Positions 1 through 8,583 of a stretch of DNA of 35,967 nucleotides are shown here, one piece after another. This DNA is from Thermodesulfovibrionia bacterium (GTDB lineage: Bacteria > Nitrospirota > Thermodesulfovibrionia > UBA6902), in contig JAGVNU010000031.1 of the NCBI GenBank assembly GCA_020053105.1, positions 1 through 35,967 of the forward strand, read 5' to 3'. Each line of letters begins with the position of its first letter. Within the stretch, counting starts at the first letter, position 1. A program made the position numbers and the translations under genes. The notes beneath the pieces were generated by a model. It was not told the origin of the DNA and searched no databases. It worked only from the letters and a program-made list of their open reading frames with translations.

Positions 1-1198
1 CCAGCGGTTTGGCGTTTTTAATCCAATCTTTGATTAAGCCGCCAACCTTTGAGTCTTTGGGATCAATGTTTTGTGGAGAGGTTAAGTCATTCGTATCAGC
101 ATTATCCATCGCATCGCTCTTTTCTGTTTCTTTATCACCCTCGCGGATGTCGCCTGAAGGAGTCTGTGCTGCCTTGAGAATGTCAGAGAGTCCAGTAGGC
201 ACATGAAATTTTTCAACAGTTATCGCGCTGTCTGCATCATCTGAAAAGCTGTATATAAAAGTCAGATCACCAACCGCAATGTAAAAGTCCGGCCTTCCAG
301 CATTTTGTCTGGCCTTGTAATACGATGAAGACTTATCAGGGAATTCAATGTTCAGCCCAAAAGACGCCCCCTTATATTTTTCACCGTCAGTTTCATGTTT
401 TGACAATTTATATTTGAAAGCTTTTGCCAGATCGCGCTTAGTACTGAATTCTTCATAGCCGTCAAAAATGAAATCGAGAGTAAGCGAAACCTTTTCCTGG
501 TCAGACCAGGCTTTCTGTCTGTATCCTGAAAGGAGCTTTCCGGGAGTCGTGCTAACACGAGTTTCGTCACCAGCTTTCATTGACTTAAGCCCATACACCT
601 CATAATCATTCCCGTCTATACTAATTCGCGTCATGACACGATATCCGTAATTGCTGCTCAGGTCCACATGACCGTCTTCCGGCAGCCTCATAATGTAATG
701 ACGAGACGCCTTCACGGTAAAGGGTTCACCAATATGAATAGCCGAGGGGATCTCTTCAACTAACACAATATCTCTGGTATTCATATATGAGTCGCACTTG
801 TCAAAGCCGCAGAAGTTATGGACATACCCGTTCTTGCTGTATAATTCCCCGTCCAAAACTGATTTTTGAGTATTGATGTATTTACGAATACCGGTCAGAA
901 CCAGAAGAGAAGGTCCTCTTTTTATATTCTCAGCTCCGGCCGCCTCCATCCCGGCTTCCAGCTTCGCCAGTTTCTCCAGGACTTCCAAAACTCTTCCAAC
1001 GTATTTCTCGCGCTCCGCAAGAGGTGTTTCAATTTTTGTATACTGGTCAAGCTGTTTTTCGAGGCTGAGCAGTTCTATCTGCAGCTTCTGATATTCTGTC
1101 TGCAGGAGTTCAAGATTTTCGGCATGGCAGGGAATAACGGTAAAGGACATGACAAGAAGAACTGTTAAAAACAATAATGCAATTGAGCGCCGTACCAT
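1..1198 (-). CDS. Exported coiled-coil protein of unknown function, partial (3' end beyond window)
   Basis: An uninterrupted minus-strand frame begins at an ATG (1198-1196) and runs off the left edge after about 399 codons. Its start overlaps the stop of the cyclase gene by one base (TAATG), so it is the second gene of that operon and probably translationally coupled. The N-terminus is a Sec-type signal peptide (hydrophobic core about residues 5-22, likely cleavage after CHA near 26). A predicted coiled coil rich in Leu, Glu and Gln follows (about 28-85). The rest is a mixed beta-rich region, then a low-complexity acidic linker near 340-380. I recognise no family. Because it is coupled to a toxin-like cyclase it could be a partner, chaperone or accessory secreted subunit, but that is inference from position only. 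Confidence 0.8.
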   Translation of the reverse strand, partial: MVRRSIALLFLTVLLVMSFTVIPCHAENLELLQTEYQKLQIELLSLEKQLDQYTKIETPLAEREKYVGRVLEVLEKLAKLEAGMEAAGAENIKRGPSLLVLTGIRKYINTQKSVLDGELYSKNGYVHNFCGFDKCDSYMNTRDIVLVEEIPSAIHIGEPFTVKASRHYIMRLPEDGHVDLSSNYGYRVMTRISIDGNDYEVYGLKSMKAGDETRVSTTPGKLLSGYRQKAWSDQEKVSLTLDFIFDGYEEFSTKRDLAKAFKYKLSKHETDGEKYKGASFGLNIEFPDKSSSYYKARQNAGRPDFYIAVGDLTFIYSFSDDADSAITVEKFHVPTGLSDILKAAQTPSGDIREGDKETEKSDAMDNADTNDLTSPQNIDPKDSKVGGLIKDWIKNAKPL

Positions 1199-4077
1199 TA
1201 CTCTGCCCCCTCTATATAATCACTGGCCCGCTTGCCGTCGGGGCATTCCAGTGCAGGCTGGGCAGCTCCCAGAAAGGCGCTGAATGCGCGCTTTTGAATA
1301 GCACCGGCTGATTGCTCAAGCGTCTCCTGTGCATATTTTGAAGCCTGTTGAAAATATGTGGGCGGCACCTTTTCTTCCATAAATGAGACCATGGTCCATC
1401 CGCCGAGAAGATTGTAGTCACCCCATCCCCAATTCCAGTTCGGGAAAAGTCCAACGCCCTTCATCCTCATATTGTGCATGTAGTCTTTCAGCAGGCGGTT
1501 GACATCTACGGCGATGCAGGGCGGGACCGGGGTCATATCACATACAGGCACTTTCGGAAATCCGAACTTCCGGCAAAAGCCCGTTGTTTTGCACCACTGA
1601 GTCATGCAGGCCTGGTCACATCGTTTGATCGCAAGAAACTCGTGTTTTAAATCAATGGCAAGCACAAGCTGGTCCTCTTCCAGCGCTCCCGGTGTGTACG
1701 GATTATAGTATTCACCGCCGTGGTGGCTGACATTGCCGTCATAACTAGTCATATCCTGAATAGCTTTATTGGTTCCTGCGACAACTGTTTTCTCTTTCGG
1801 TGCGATAAAGCCGGTATTGGGATTGTATGATGGAGCTTCCAGGTCTTTGGAAAATCCAAAGGCCAGCAGATCATAGTCGGCGGTTAATGCCCTCGGCTTC
1901 CCGTTTTTATCAGGATAGGCAAGGACCATTAACGGTCTTTCATCGGTTGTGTCCAGGGAGCCTCTGGGAAGGGGCATCTCGTTTTCATCAAGGTAGTGTC
2001 TTGTTTGGGGATCGAAAAATGCTGTGATCTCCCGGCCGCTGTTAACATCTTTCACGATTTTTACAGGCCGTCCCTCTATTTCAAGGGCAACCTGAAACAG
2101 ACGGGAGTCATCACCCTTCTCCTTAAGAAATTTCTTAACTTTTTCATGGAAGGCTTTAATCTTGTCAACATCTTCCTGAGGAAGCTTCCCTTCGATTCTC
2201 TTATTGGGATTGGCTAATTTACTGAAGTTCTGATCAACCGGAATAAATCCGTCATGAGCTCCCCAGTCAGCGCTCTTGCCTTTTATGTCCATCCCCTTGG
2301 TATGAAACCCGAACTTCCCGATCAACTCTGCTGATTTCGGGTTGACAGCCCGGTATATCAGGGCAATATCTTCCGGCTCCATCCCGTCTGCAAGACCATC
2401 ACGGACCTTCTTGATATAGTCCATGATTGCCGCTCCGTGTTCGGGGACCAGGCCTGCCTGGTTGACCGGGTCGGATGGCTGATAGTACAACAGATTGAGC
2501 TTCATCGTCTCATCAGACTCTTTCAGCGCCCGCTCGAAGAACTCCGGGGCCTCTTCCTTTATTTTTTTTAATTTCTGTATGTCCGATACAGCTGACTGAA
2601 AGGTGTCTGTCATGAAAACAGTTTCAGCTTCTTTTGTCGCTTTTGCTGCAGCCGTTTTCGCAGCTTTTATTGCTGCATCTGATTCGAGTTCCTCAACATT
2701 ATCAAGCCAGTCGAGAATTTGTTTGGAAAAGCGCTGCATATCATCACGTGTTACTCCCCAGCGCTCCGCAAAATTCGCCAGCAGATCATTATAGTGTGAG
2801 GCTTTCCCGATGGCCATGCCGCTCAGCTCTGCAGCACCGGCTCCCACACCCAGAGCAACACGGCGTGCATTGACAAAATTCATGGCCTCGACAATCTCGC
2901 TCGTGTTGGCAAGAAACCTTGCAACCGCCCCTTCGGGATTACGGCTTACCCAGCTGCTAAGCATTTTGGGCGTTACGACCGGCAGCACCGCTCCCATGAA
3001 CTGAAAGCCATAATCCAGATATGAGAGACAGTGGCCTGAAAAGTCTTCATGGGCCCATAGGCCATAGGCCAGACTGTACCAGTCAATCGCGTCACCCACT
3101 ACGGGAATCATGTTTACCGCATCGACAGCCAATTGCTGCTCTGCTATTACCATCTTCGCATGAAACATAAATGTATCTGTCTCAGCCGACTGCAGGTCCC
3201 TGATAGCATTTACATACCTGCGAAGCTGCTCTATGACCGGATCAGGACAGCCGACAACAGGGAAGTCTCTGCCATCGACCTTCCGGAGCTTTACCTTTTT
3301 GCTCTTTACATCACATGGCGGAAGCGCATCACCGCTTGCGAGAAGCGCACGTATATAGGCGAGTGTGATTTTTTTGAATAGTACGACACGATACTCCTGC
3401 TTTTTTGCCATAAATTCCGAGATCTCAATTTCCCGTTTCTCCGCTGCAGTGAACATGCCGCTAAAATATGTGCCCAATACCCCGGGAATCGAGGCATCTA
3501 TGGCCCCTTCAACGGCATCCTTTTTTATTCGTTCGTAGCTGTAGTCATCATCAGGATGGGTGCTGTCGGGCAGTTCAAAATAACTGCCCCGGATAACATC
3601 TTTGCCAAGCTCATACAGCCTAGTAAGTTTAATAACATCAAGACCGTTGTAATAGCCGATGGCCGCGGCTTCACCAAGGACTTTGTTTATATCTTTCGTC
3701 TCAAGGGACAGAATGGCCTCTTTGCCCGCAGTGGCCCATGTATCGACTATCTTAAGAAGGGCAATTCTCCGCGCCTCGACATTCCCGGCGATATCAGGGT
3801 TGGTGACTTTCTGAGAGTAGAAGAAATTGTCCTCTTTCTTCGCTTCGTCTTCAAGCTGTTTCTGCCGGAATTTTACGCTGCTCCGGACCGCATCGAGAAT
3901 CTTGACGGACTTCTCCTGCTGCTTTTTTTTATCCTCCTTCCATGTCCTGTGGAAAGTTTGAAAGTCACGATTTTGTGAAAAGCCTGATACGGGGAAGATG
4001 AGTGTTAAGAAGAGAACAGAGATGAATAAAGGAATGATGAAATCATGATAACGATTAGTCTTTTTTTCTTCGTACAT
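1198..4077 (-). CDS. Exported protein with edema factor/CyaA/ExoY-type nucleotidyl cyclase domain
   Basis: 959 residues. Residues 13-33 form a hydrophobic segment (signal peptide or membrane anchor). About 35-320 is charged and helical. About 318-370 is a hydrophobic VNMIPVVGDAIDW-type stretch resembling the pre-toxin modules of polymorphic toxins. Residues about 540-810 match the class II adenylate cyclase toxin fold. Seen there: TKGMDIKGKSADWG with K594 and K601; LTADYD with D734 and D736; HGGEYYN with H786, E789 and N792. These have the spacing of the CyaA residues K58/K65, D188/D190 and H298/E301/N304. Such enzymes convert ATP (or other NTPs) to cyclic nucleotides with two metal ions bound by the Asp pair and the His; characterised ones are toxins activated by host proteins. 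The C-terminal 140 residues are Cys-rich with no RTX repeats. Activity, activator and target are unknown. A GAGGAT RBS lies about 10 bases before the ATG. Confidence 0.85.
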   Translation of the reverse strand: MYEEKKTNRYHDFIIPLFISVLFLTLIFPVSGFSQNRDFQTFHRTWKEDKKKQQEKSVKILDAVRSSVKFRQKQLEDEAKKEDNFFYSQKVTNPDIAGNVEARRIALLKIVDTWATAGKEAILSLETKDINKVLGEAAAIGYYNGLDVIKLTRLYELGKDVIRGSYFELPDSTHPDDDYSYERIKKDAVEGAIDASIPGVLGTYFSGMFTAAEKREIEISEFMAKKQEYRVVLFKKITLAYIRALLASGDALPPCDVKSKKVKLRKVDGRDFPVVGCPDPVIEQLRRYVNAIRDLQSAETDTFMFHAKMVIAEQQLAVDAVNMIPVVGDAIDWYSLAYGLWAHEDFSGHCLSYLDYGFQFMGAVLPVVTPKMLSSWVSRNPEGAVARFLANTSEIVEAMNFVNARRVALGVGAGAAELSGMAIGKASHYNDLLANFAERWGVTRDDMQRFSKQILDWLDNVEELESDAAIKAAKTAAAKATKEAETVFMTDTFQSAVSDIQKLKKIKEEAPEFFERALKESDETMKLNLLYYQPSDPVNQAGLVPEHGAAIMDYIKKVRDGLADGMEPEDIALIYRAVNPKSAELIGKFGFHTKGMDIKGKSADWGAHDGFIPVDQNFSKLANPNKRIEGKLPQEDVDKIKAFHEKVKKFLKEKGDDSRLFQVALEIEGRPVKIVKDVNSGREITAFFDPQTRHYLDENEMPLPRGSLDTTDERPLMVLAYPDKNGKPRALTADYDLLAFGFSKDLEAPSYNPNTGFIAPKEKTVVAGTNKAIQDMTSYDGNVSHHGGEYYNPYTPGALEEDQLVLAIDLKHEFLAIKRCDQACMTQWCKTTGFCRKFGFPKVPVCDMTPVPPCIAVDVNRLLKDYMHNMRMKGVGLFPNWNWGWGDYNLLGGWTMVSFMEEKVPPTYFQQASKYAQETLEQSAGAIQKRAFSAFLGAAQPALECPDGKRASDYIEGAE

Positions 4078-4187
4078 TTAAGATGATCCTCAAATCTTTA
4101 ATGAACTGGCAGTTAAAATGCTGCCGGACGGCGGAACGCGAGTGATGTACGTAATGTTTTGGACACGGATAGCTCTTTTACACTCTC

Positions 4188-4216
4188 ATTGTTAATTCTG
4201 ATGTATGATGAGTCAA
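4188..4216 (-). promoter_or_regulatory. Candidate sigma-70 promoter of the cyclase operon
   Basis: On the minus strand a TTGACT -35 (4216-4211) is separated by 17 bases from AACAAT (4193-4188, four of six matches to the -10 consensus). It lies about 110 bases upstream of the cyclase ATG, in an AT-rich gap. Predicted by eye only. Confidence 0.4.
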
Positions 4217-4376
4217 ATATAATTGCTTAATGATAAGAATTGCTTTTTAGGCTTTTTTGAATTTTAGCAGAAAAATACCGATCCGGCAATGTTTTTTGTA
4301 TTTTTGACCGCAAGGCCCTGGTCGGGAAAATCAGAATTACACGGGGAATGAATGTCTGCTGTTCTTCTGCAATGTA

Positions 4377-4535
4377 ATGAAAAAAGGGAGTAGCATAATA
4401 CCTAGGCGCGTCCTTGAAGAGACACACGGAAAAAAGAAAGAGGCCGCAAAGAAGCTCGGCATAAGCAGGGAGACCCTCTGGAGAAAACTCAAAGAACACG
4501 GCTTCCCGGTGTCCCCGTCTGATTTGGAAGAATAA
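4377..4535 (+). CDS. Fis-type helix-turn-helix small protein or regulator remnant
   Basis: A 52-codon frame from ATG 4377 to TAA 4535. Residues about 13-42 read VLEETHGKKKEAAKKLGIS followed by RETLWRKLKEH, which is the Fis/NtrC C-terminal DNA-binding helix-turn-helix. In NtrC-family regulators this module sits after a AAA+ domain, and none precedes it here: the frame is closed by a TGA 70 bases upstream and the intervening codons look non-coding. No clear ribosome-binding site is visible. It is therefore either a free-standing Fis-like peptide or the surviving 3' end of a deleted sigma-54 activator. The window's other Fis-type HTH (activator at 17928) is similar but not identical, so this is not a simple local duplication. 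Confidence 0.5.
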   Translation: MKKGSSIIPRRVLEETHGKKKEAAKKLGISRETLWRKLKEHGFPVSPSDLEE

Positions 4536-4866
4536 TCTCTAATATTCTTTTTACTCATTTCCCATCTCAACAAGTTAAATCCCTGCAACACGCCTGATAA
4601 TCAAGTTTCACAATTGCAACGTATTATTTTTCTGAAAACTCCGAACCTTCAGAAATCATGTGATTTTAAAAGAACTCCATTTTTGGTATTGATCTTGCTC
4701 TACTAAAAAAGAATATTGTTTTTTACACACTTAGTAGTTGACAAAAATCTGGAATGTGATATCGTTAATTTCAATAGTCAAATATAGGTGGGCGTGGAAT
4801 CAGGCATATAAATGTATTCAGCAGGTATTAATAATTTTTTAGTAATCATAACAAGGAGGTGTTCCA
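4536..4866 (+). promoter_or_regulatory. Leader/promoter region of the molybdoenzyme operon
   Basis: An AT-rich 330-base gap without a gene. A perfect TTGACA hexamer lies at 4738-4743, but no convincing -10 sits 16-18 bases downstream. I saw no clear FNR, CRP or sigma-54 site. A strong ribosome-binding site (AAGGAGGTG, 4853-4861) fixes the start of the downstream gene at ATG 4867. Confidence 0.35.
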
Positions 4867-7848
4867 ATGGAGGCTAAAATGAAGAGAAGGACTTTTCTGA
4901 AGCTCTCGACCGCTGCCATAGCAGCAGGTGTGACTGTATCTAATTTCAAAGATGCAGATGCGGCGGAGTGGAAGAAAGAGATCGGCAAGAAAGGCTCCCA
5001 GCCGGACCCGGTGGACGAGGAAGTAAAATTAATCAGGAGCGTGTGCCTTATGTGCCACGGCGGATGCGGGCTCCAGGCAAAGGTAGCGAAGGGCGAGTTG
5101 GTCAAGCTTGATGGTAACCCTTACCACCCGAACAACTATGACTATGAAGCAAAGGGCGACATAGTCGTGGAATCGGACCTTGATGGAGGTCACACAGGCA
5201 AAGACAGGGGCACGTTGTGTCCAAAAGGGAATGCCGGAATTTATTCGCTTTACAGTCCCTTTAGGCTGCAGCATCCTCTTAAGAGGGCCGGGGCGAGGGG
5301 CTCGGGCAAATGGAAAGTAATATCATGGAAGCAGGCGATCACGGAAATCTGCGGAGGCGGGAAACTCTTCAAAGACGTCAAGGGAGAGGAAAACCGCAAT
5401 ATCGAAGGCCTTAAGTCAATCCTCAACAATGAAAACCCCATAGGGCCGGAGGACTCTGCTTATATGGATGAGGCGCCTCCCGGAGGATGGGGACCTAAAA
5501 GGAACCAGTTTGTATGGGCGCACGGGAGGAACGAGCAGTCGCCGCTTACGCCGAGATTCGTCTCTGATTCGGCGGGCGTGCCGCATATGCTCAACCATTG
5601 AAGCCGCTGCGCAGGCACCTTCTACAGTGTTGTAGAGGCAACTTTGAATTTACCCCCTTATGAAATCGGAAATTACGCGGATTACGAGCATTGTGATTAT
5701 CTGATAAGCCTGGGCTCAAACGTTACACAGGCGGATTACCCCATGCAGTTGAGAGCAAGGTATCTCCAGAAATACGGAAAGAGAGTCGGGCCGTATGCAA
5801 AGAGCTTCAAGCACGTGGTCGTCGACCCCCGCTTTACAAACGCGGCGGCAAAAGCGGTCCACGGCAACATCGGCGAATGGGTCCCGTTAAAGCCTGCAAC
5901 CGACGCCTATTTCCTCCTCGGCATGATCAGGTGGATAATCGACAATGACCGCTACAAGAAAGAATATCTCTCAATCCCCAGCGAGCAGGTCGCCAAAAAT
6001 AAAGGTTACCGCACGTGGACCGATATGACGTACCTTGTCGGCACAAAGGCGCCGAAGAAATATCTCACAGGGAAAGACGCGGGTCTCGGACAGAGCGACT
6101 TTGTCGTGCTTGTCGGCGGCAAACCGAAGATGTTCCAGGAGGCCGAAGGACTTGCCGACCTCGATGCAAGTGCAACGATAAACGGTGTTGAATATAAAAC
6201 TGTCTTCAGGATGCTGAAGGAAAGGTCACAGGAAAAGAGCCTTGCCGATTGCGACGCAGTATGCGACATTCCCGCAGGGAGCATCGCGCACATTGCAGAT
6301 GAGTTCACGTCCGCAAAGCATCCGGTCATCGAGATGTTCCGCGGCCCGGTGCAGCAGACCAACGGCTGGTATAACGGACAGGCACTCTGCATCTTAAACA
6401 TCCTCGTGGACAACATTGACAGAAAAGGCGGTTACATCTCAGGGCACTCTGCATACAAAGGGGATGTAACGGTCAAGGGAAGAAAGCCGGCAGGTATCCG
6501 TGTGGACTGCAAGGCGCCTTATCAGGGCAAGAAGCAGACGTCCACCAGGCCGTGGTACCTTCCCGCCGCCGCATTCAGGGGTGTGACCTCCGCATTTTTC
6601 GCGAATGTCAGAAAGTCGTATCCGTACAAGACAAAAGCTTACCTCAATTACTACAATGACCCGGCCTACACCATGCCGCACAACCAGAACGTCATTGAGG
6701 CGCTGATGGACCTGAATGCTATGCCGCTCACATTCTCTATCGATGCATATATGGGTGAGACGAGCGCGCTCTGCGACTACGTCCTTCCCGATACCGAATA
6801 CCTTGAGCGCCTCGGCGGCTTCAAGACATATCCGCCTATTAAGACGCAGGTATGGGGTTTGAGGCAGCCGGTGGTCGGGAGCTTTGATCCTGTTACTCAT
6901 GAATACAAGCCGATCAGGCCTGACACAAAGATGGGAGATGATATCCTTATAACGCTTGCGAAGGAATGCGGACTCCCGGGCTTCGGCAAGAATGCAACAG
7001 CAGAAGGCCTGGAAATTAACAACTCCTGGGACTACTGGAACGAGTATTATAAGCATAAAGATTTTACTGAGGGATTGGACCCTAACGGCAGTCTTGCCAG
7101 GCTTGGGGGCAAGTTCCAGAACCCCGGCCCGAAATACCAATACACTGACAAATATTCATCAGGCGACTATACCTCATTCCCGGGCGGCAGACAGACAAGG
7201 GTATTGTTCACCTATCAGGAAAAGATTGCCGCTGGCAAAAACAGCATGACCGGCACTTTCTTTGACGGTCTCCCGATGTACCGGACAATCGTAGACTGCA
7301 AGGAGCAGCCCCTTGATCCGGGCCTCCTGATGGAATACCCGTTCCAGCTTCATACGTACAAAGACACATTCCATACTCAGTCAAGGACCATGAACAATCT
7401 CTGGCTCGCCTCGATCAAACCGCAGAATTACGCGGAGATCAATCCTGCCGACGCGGAAAAACTCGGGGTAAACAGCGGAGACTGGGTCAAGGTAAAATCG
7501 CCGTCCAGCCACCAGATCGATACGGACTATCCCAATTTTGCAAAGATCAGCAAAGACTGTTATCCGAATTACATCGGAGAAGGGTGGTTCAAGTTTCAGA
7601 TCAAGGTCACCAGCAGGATAAGGCCGGGGTTGTTCTCTGTCTGTAATTCCTACGGCAGGTTCGGGGCCGGGGCCAGGAAATGGTATATGAACGGCAAACA
7701 GCAGGGCCATGATGAAAGGGTAGGCGCAGGCTTCCATCTCAATGTCCTTTATATGGCTGATCCTGTTTTAAAAGACATAGTGTTGATCGACCCTGTGGGA
7801 GGGGGCACACAGAGTTACGGCTCGCCTCTCAGGGTTGAGAGAATATAG
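4867..7848 (+). CDS. TtrA-clade Tat-exported molybdopterin oxidoreductase with in-frame TGA (Sec or nonsense) at codon 245
   Basis: The frame is 993 codons long if the TGA at 5599-5601 is read through; both halves are in the same frame with no other defect. Seen: a twin-arginine signal (KRRTFLK); an N-terminal [4Fe-4S] site (C60, C63, C67, C118); SLYSPFRL, typical of the family; then NH-U-SRC, where Cys248 aligns without gaps to the presumed Mo-ligand Cys of tetrathionate reductase TtrA as I remember it. The TGA takes the place of a Gly in TtrA (H-G-x-x-C). Known members of the TtrA/SrdA/ArrA group reduce tetrathionate, selenate or arsenate in the periplasm; the substrate here cannot be read from sequence. 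An FeS subunit follows 14 bases downstream and no NrfD-type membrane subunit is present, so an ArrAB-like soluble dimer fed by cytochrome c is plausible. The TGA is either selenocysteine (a SECIS-like hairpin follows) or a GGA-to-TGA change inactivating the gene. Confidence 0.85.
5599..5638 (+). promoter_or_regulatory. In-frame TGA plus SECIS-like hairpin
   Basis: After TGA (5599-5601) the segment 5619-5626 pairs with 5631-5638 (8 bp including one G-U) around a GTGT loop at 5627-5630. The loop begins 25 bases after the TGA and its first base is G. Bacterial SECIS elements are known to place an apical loop with an early G roughly 16-37 bases downstream. The match is structural only; chance hairpins of this size are not rare. 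Confidence 0.5.
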
Positions 7849-7862
7849 GAAAGGAGATAGAA

Positions 7863-8480
7863 ATGTCAGAACTGAATCCGATATTGCCGCAAGAGATTAT
7901 AGATCAGAGCTTCAAAATGCCCGGACCCAAGCAATATACCCTCTGGGTCGACCTTGAATACTGTATAGGCTGTCATTCCTGCTCAGTAGGCTGCAAGGCC
8001 GAGAACAATACCCCGGTGGGCGTAGATTTCAACCGGGTCATCGAGGTTGAAGAGGGCGAGTTTAAAGACCCGATGAAAAAACCGGGCATAGGCGTTTACT
8101 TCATACCGATGCCCTGTATGCACTGCGGCGAACCCGCGTGTATGGCTGCCTGTCCAGTAGGAGCGATCACCAAGCGAAAGGAAGACGGCATAGTCCTCAT
8201 CAACAAGGACAAATGCATAGGCTGCCGCTACTGCGCGTGGGCCTGCCCTTACGGAGCGCCGCAGTTCAATGCCGAGGCAAAGGTGATGGAAAAGTGCACC
8301 CTCTGTGTACACAGGGTCGAAAAGGGCCTGATCCCGGCATGCGTTGAGACCTGTGTGGCGAAGACCAGGTTCTTCGGCGAGATGAATGCTATAACTGATT
8401 TTGTAGCGAGACAAAAGGCCGCGAAGAGGGTCTCGATTGGGGCAGGAGGAACAAAGCCCTCGGTGATTTACACGAAATAA
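7863..8480 (+). CDS. 4Fe-4S dicluster electron-transfer subunit (TtrB/ArrB-like)
   Basis: 205 residues with 16 Cys in four ferredoxin-type groups: C34/37/40/44, C85/88/93/97, C118/121/124/128 and C145/148/160/164. This is the usual set of four [4Fe-4S] clusters of the beta subunit of DMSO-reductase-family enzymes, which passes electrons to the molybdopterin subunit. There is no signal peptide, so it is probably exported bound to the Tat-bearing catalytic subunit. The RBS (GGAGA) lies in the 14-base gap after that gene. Typical TtrB proteins are somewhat longer and have their own signal. With no membrane subunit nearby, the electron donor is likely the triheme cytochrome or the polyferredoxin encoded downstream; that is inference. 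Confidence 0.9.
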   Translation: MSELNPILPQEIIDQSFKMPGPKQYTLWVDLEYCIGCHSCSVGCKAENNTPVGVDFNRVIEVEEGEFKDPMKKPGIGVYFIPMPCMHCGEPACMAACPVGAITKRKEDGIVLINKDKCIGCRYCAWACPYGAPQFNAEAKVMEKCTLCVHRVEKGLIPACVETCVAKTRFFGEMNAITDFVARQKAAKRVSIGAGGTKPSVIYTK

Positions 8481-8484
8481 GAAG

Positions 8485-8562
8485 GTGTCATTCCGGCAAT
8501 CTGTTGTAGGGGCAATTCATGAATTGCCCCTACAGGATTCCGGGTCAAGCCCGGAATGACAC
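8485..8562 (+). repeat. Nested palindromic intergenic repeat
   Basis: Outer 12-bp arms (8485-8496 and 8551-8562, perfect complements around TCATTCCGG) enclose a perfect 30-bp palindrome (8505-8534, arms of TGTAGGGGCAATTCA). The design and the 'CGGGTCAAGCCCGGAATGAC' flank are typical of dispersed REP/MITE-like elements in bacteria. It sits inside the operon between the FeS subunit and the polyferredoxin, where the transcript would fold into a long hairpin that could stabilise or partly terminate the upstream message. Confidence 0.8.
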
Positions 8563-8583
8563 ATTAAAAAAGGATGTGGGAAT

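Noticed and set aside
4738-4770. Full sigma-70 promoter or FNR box before the molybdoenzyme operon
   Set aside because: The TTGACA is perfect but no -10 lies at usable spacing, and no two-fold FNR site is present.
5599-5601. A changed genetic code (TGA as Gly or Trp) to explain the in-frame TGA codons
   Set aside because: Many genes here end in TGA at their natural C-terminus (for example the MerR, cytochrome and cdsA genes), so TGA is a normal stop in this genome.
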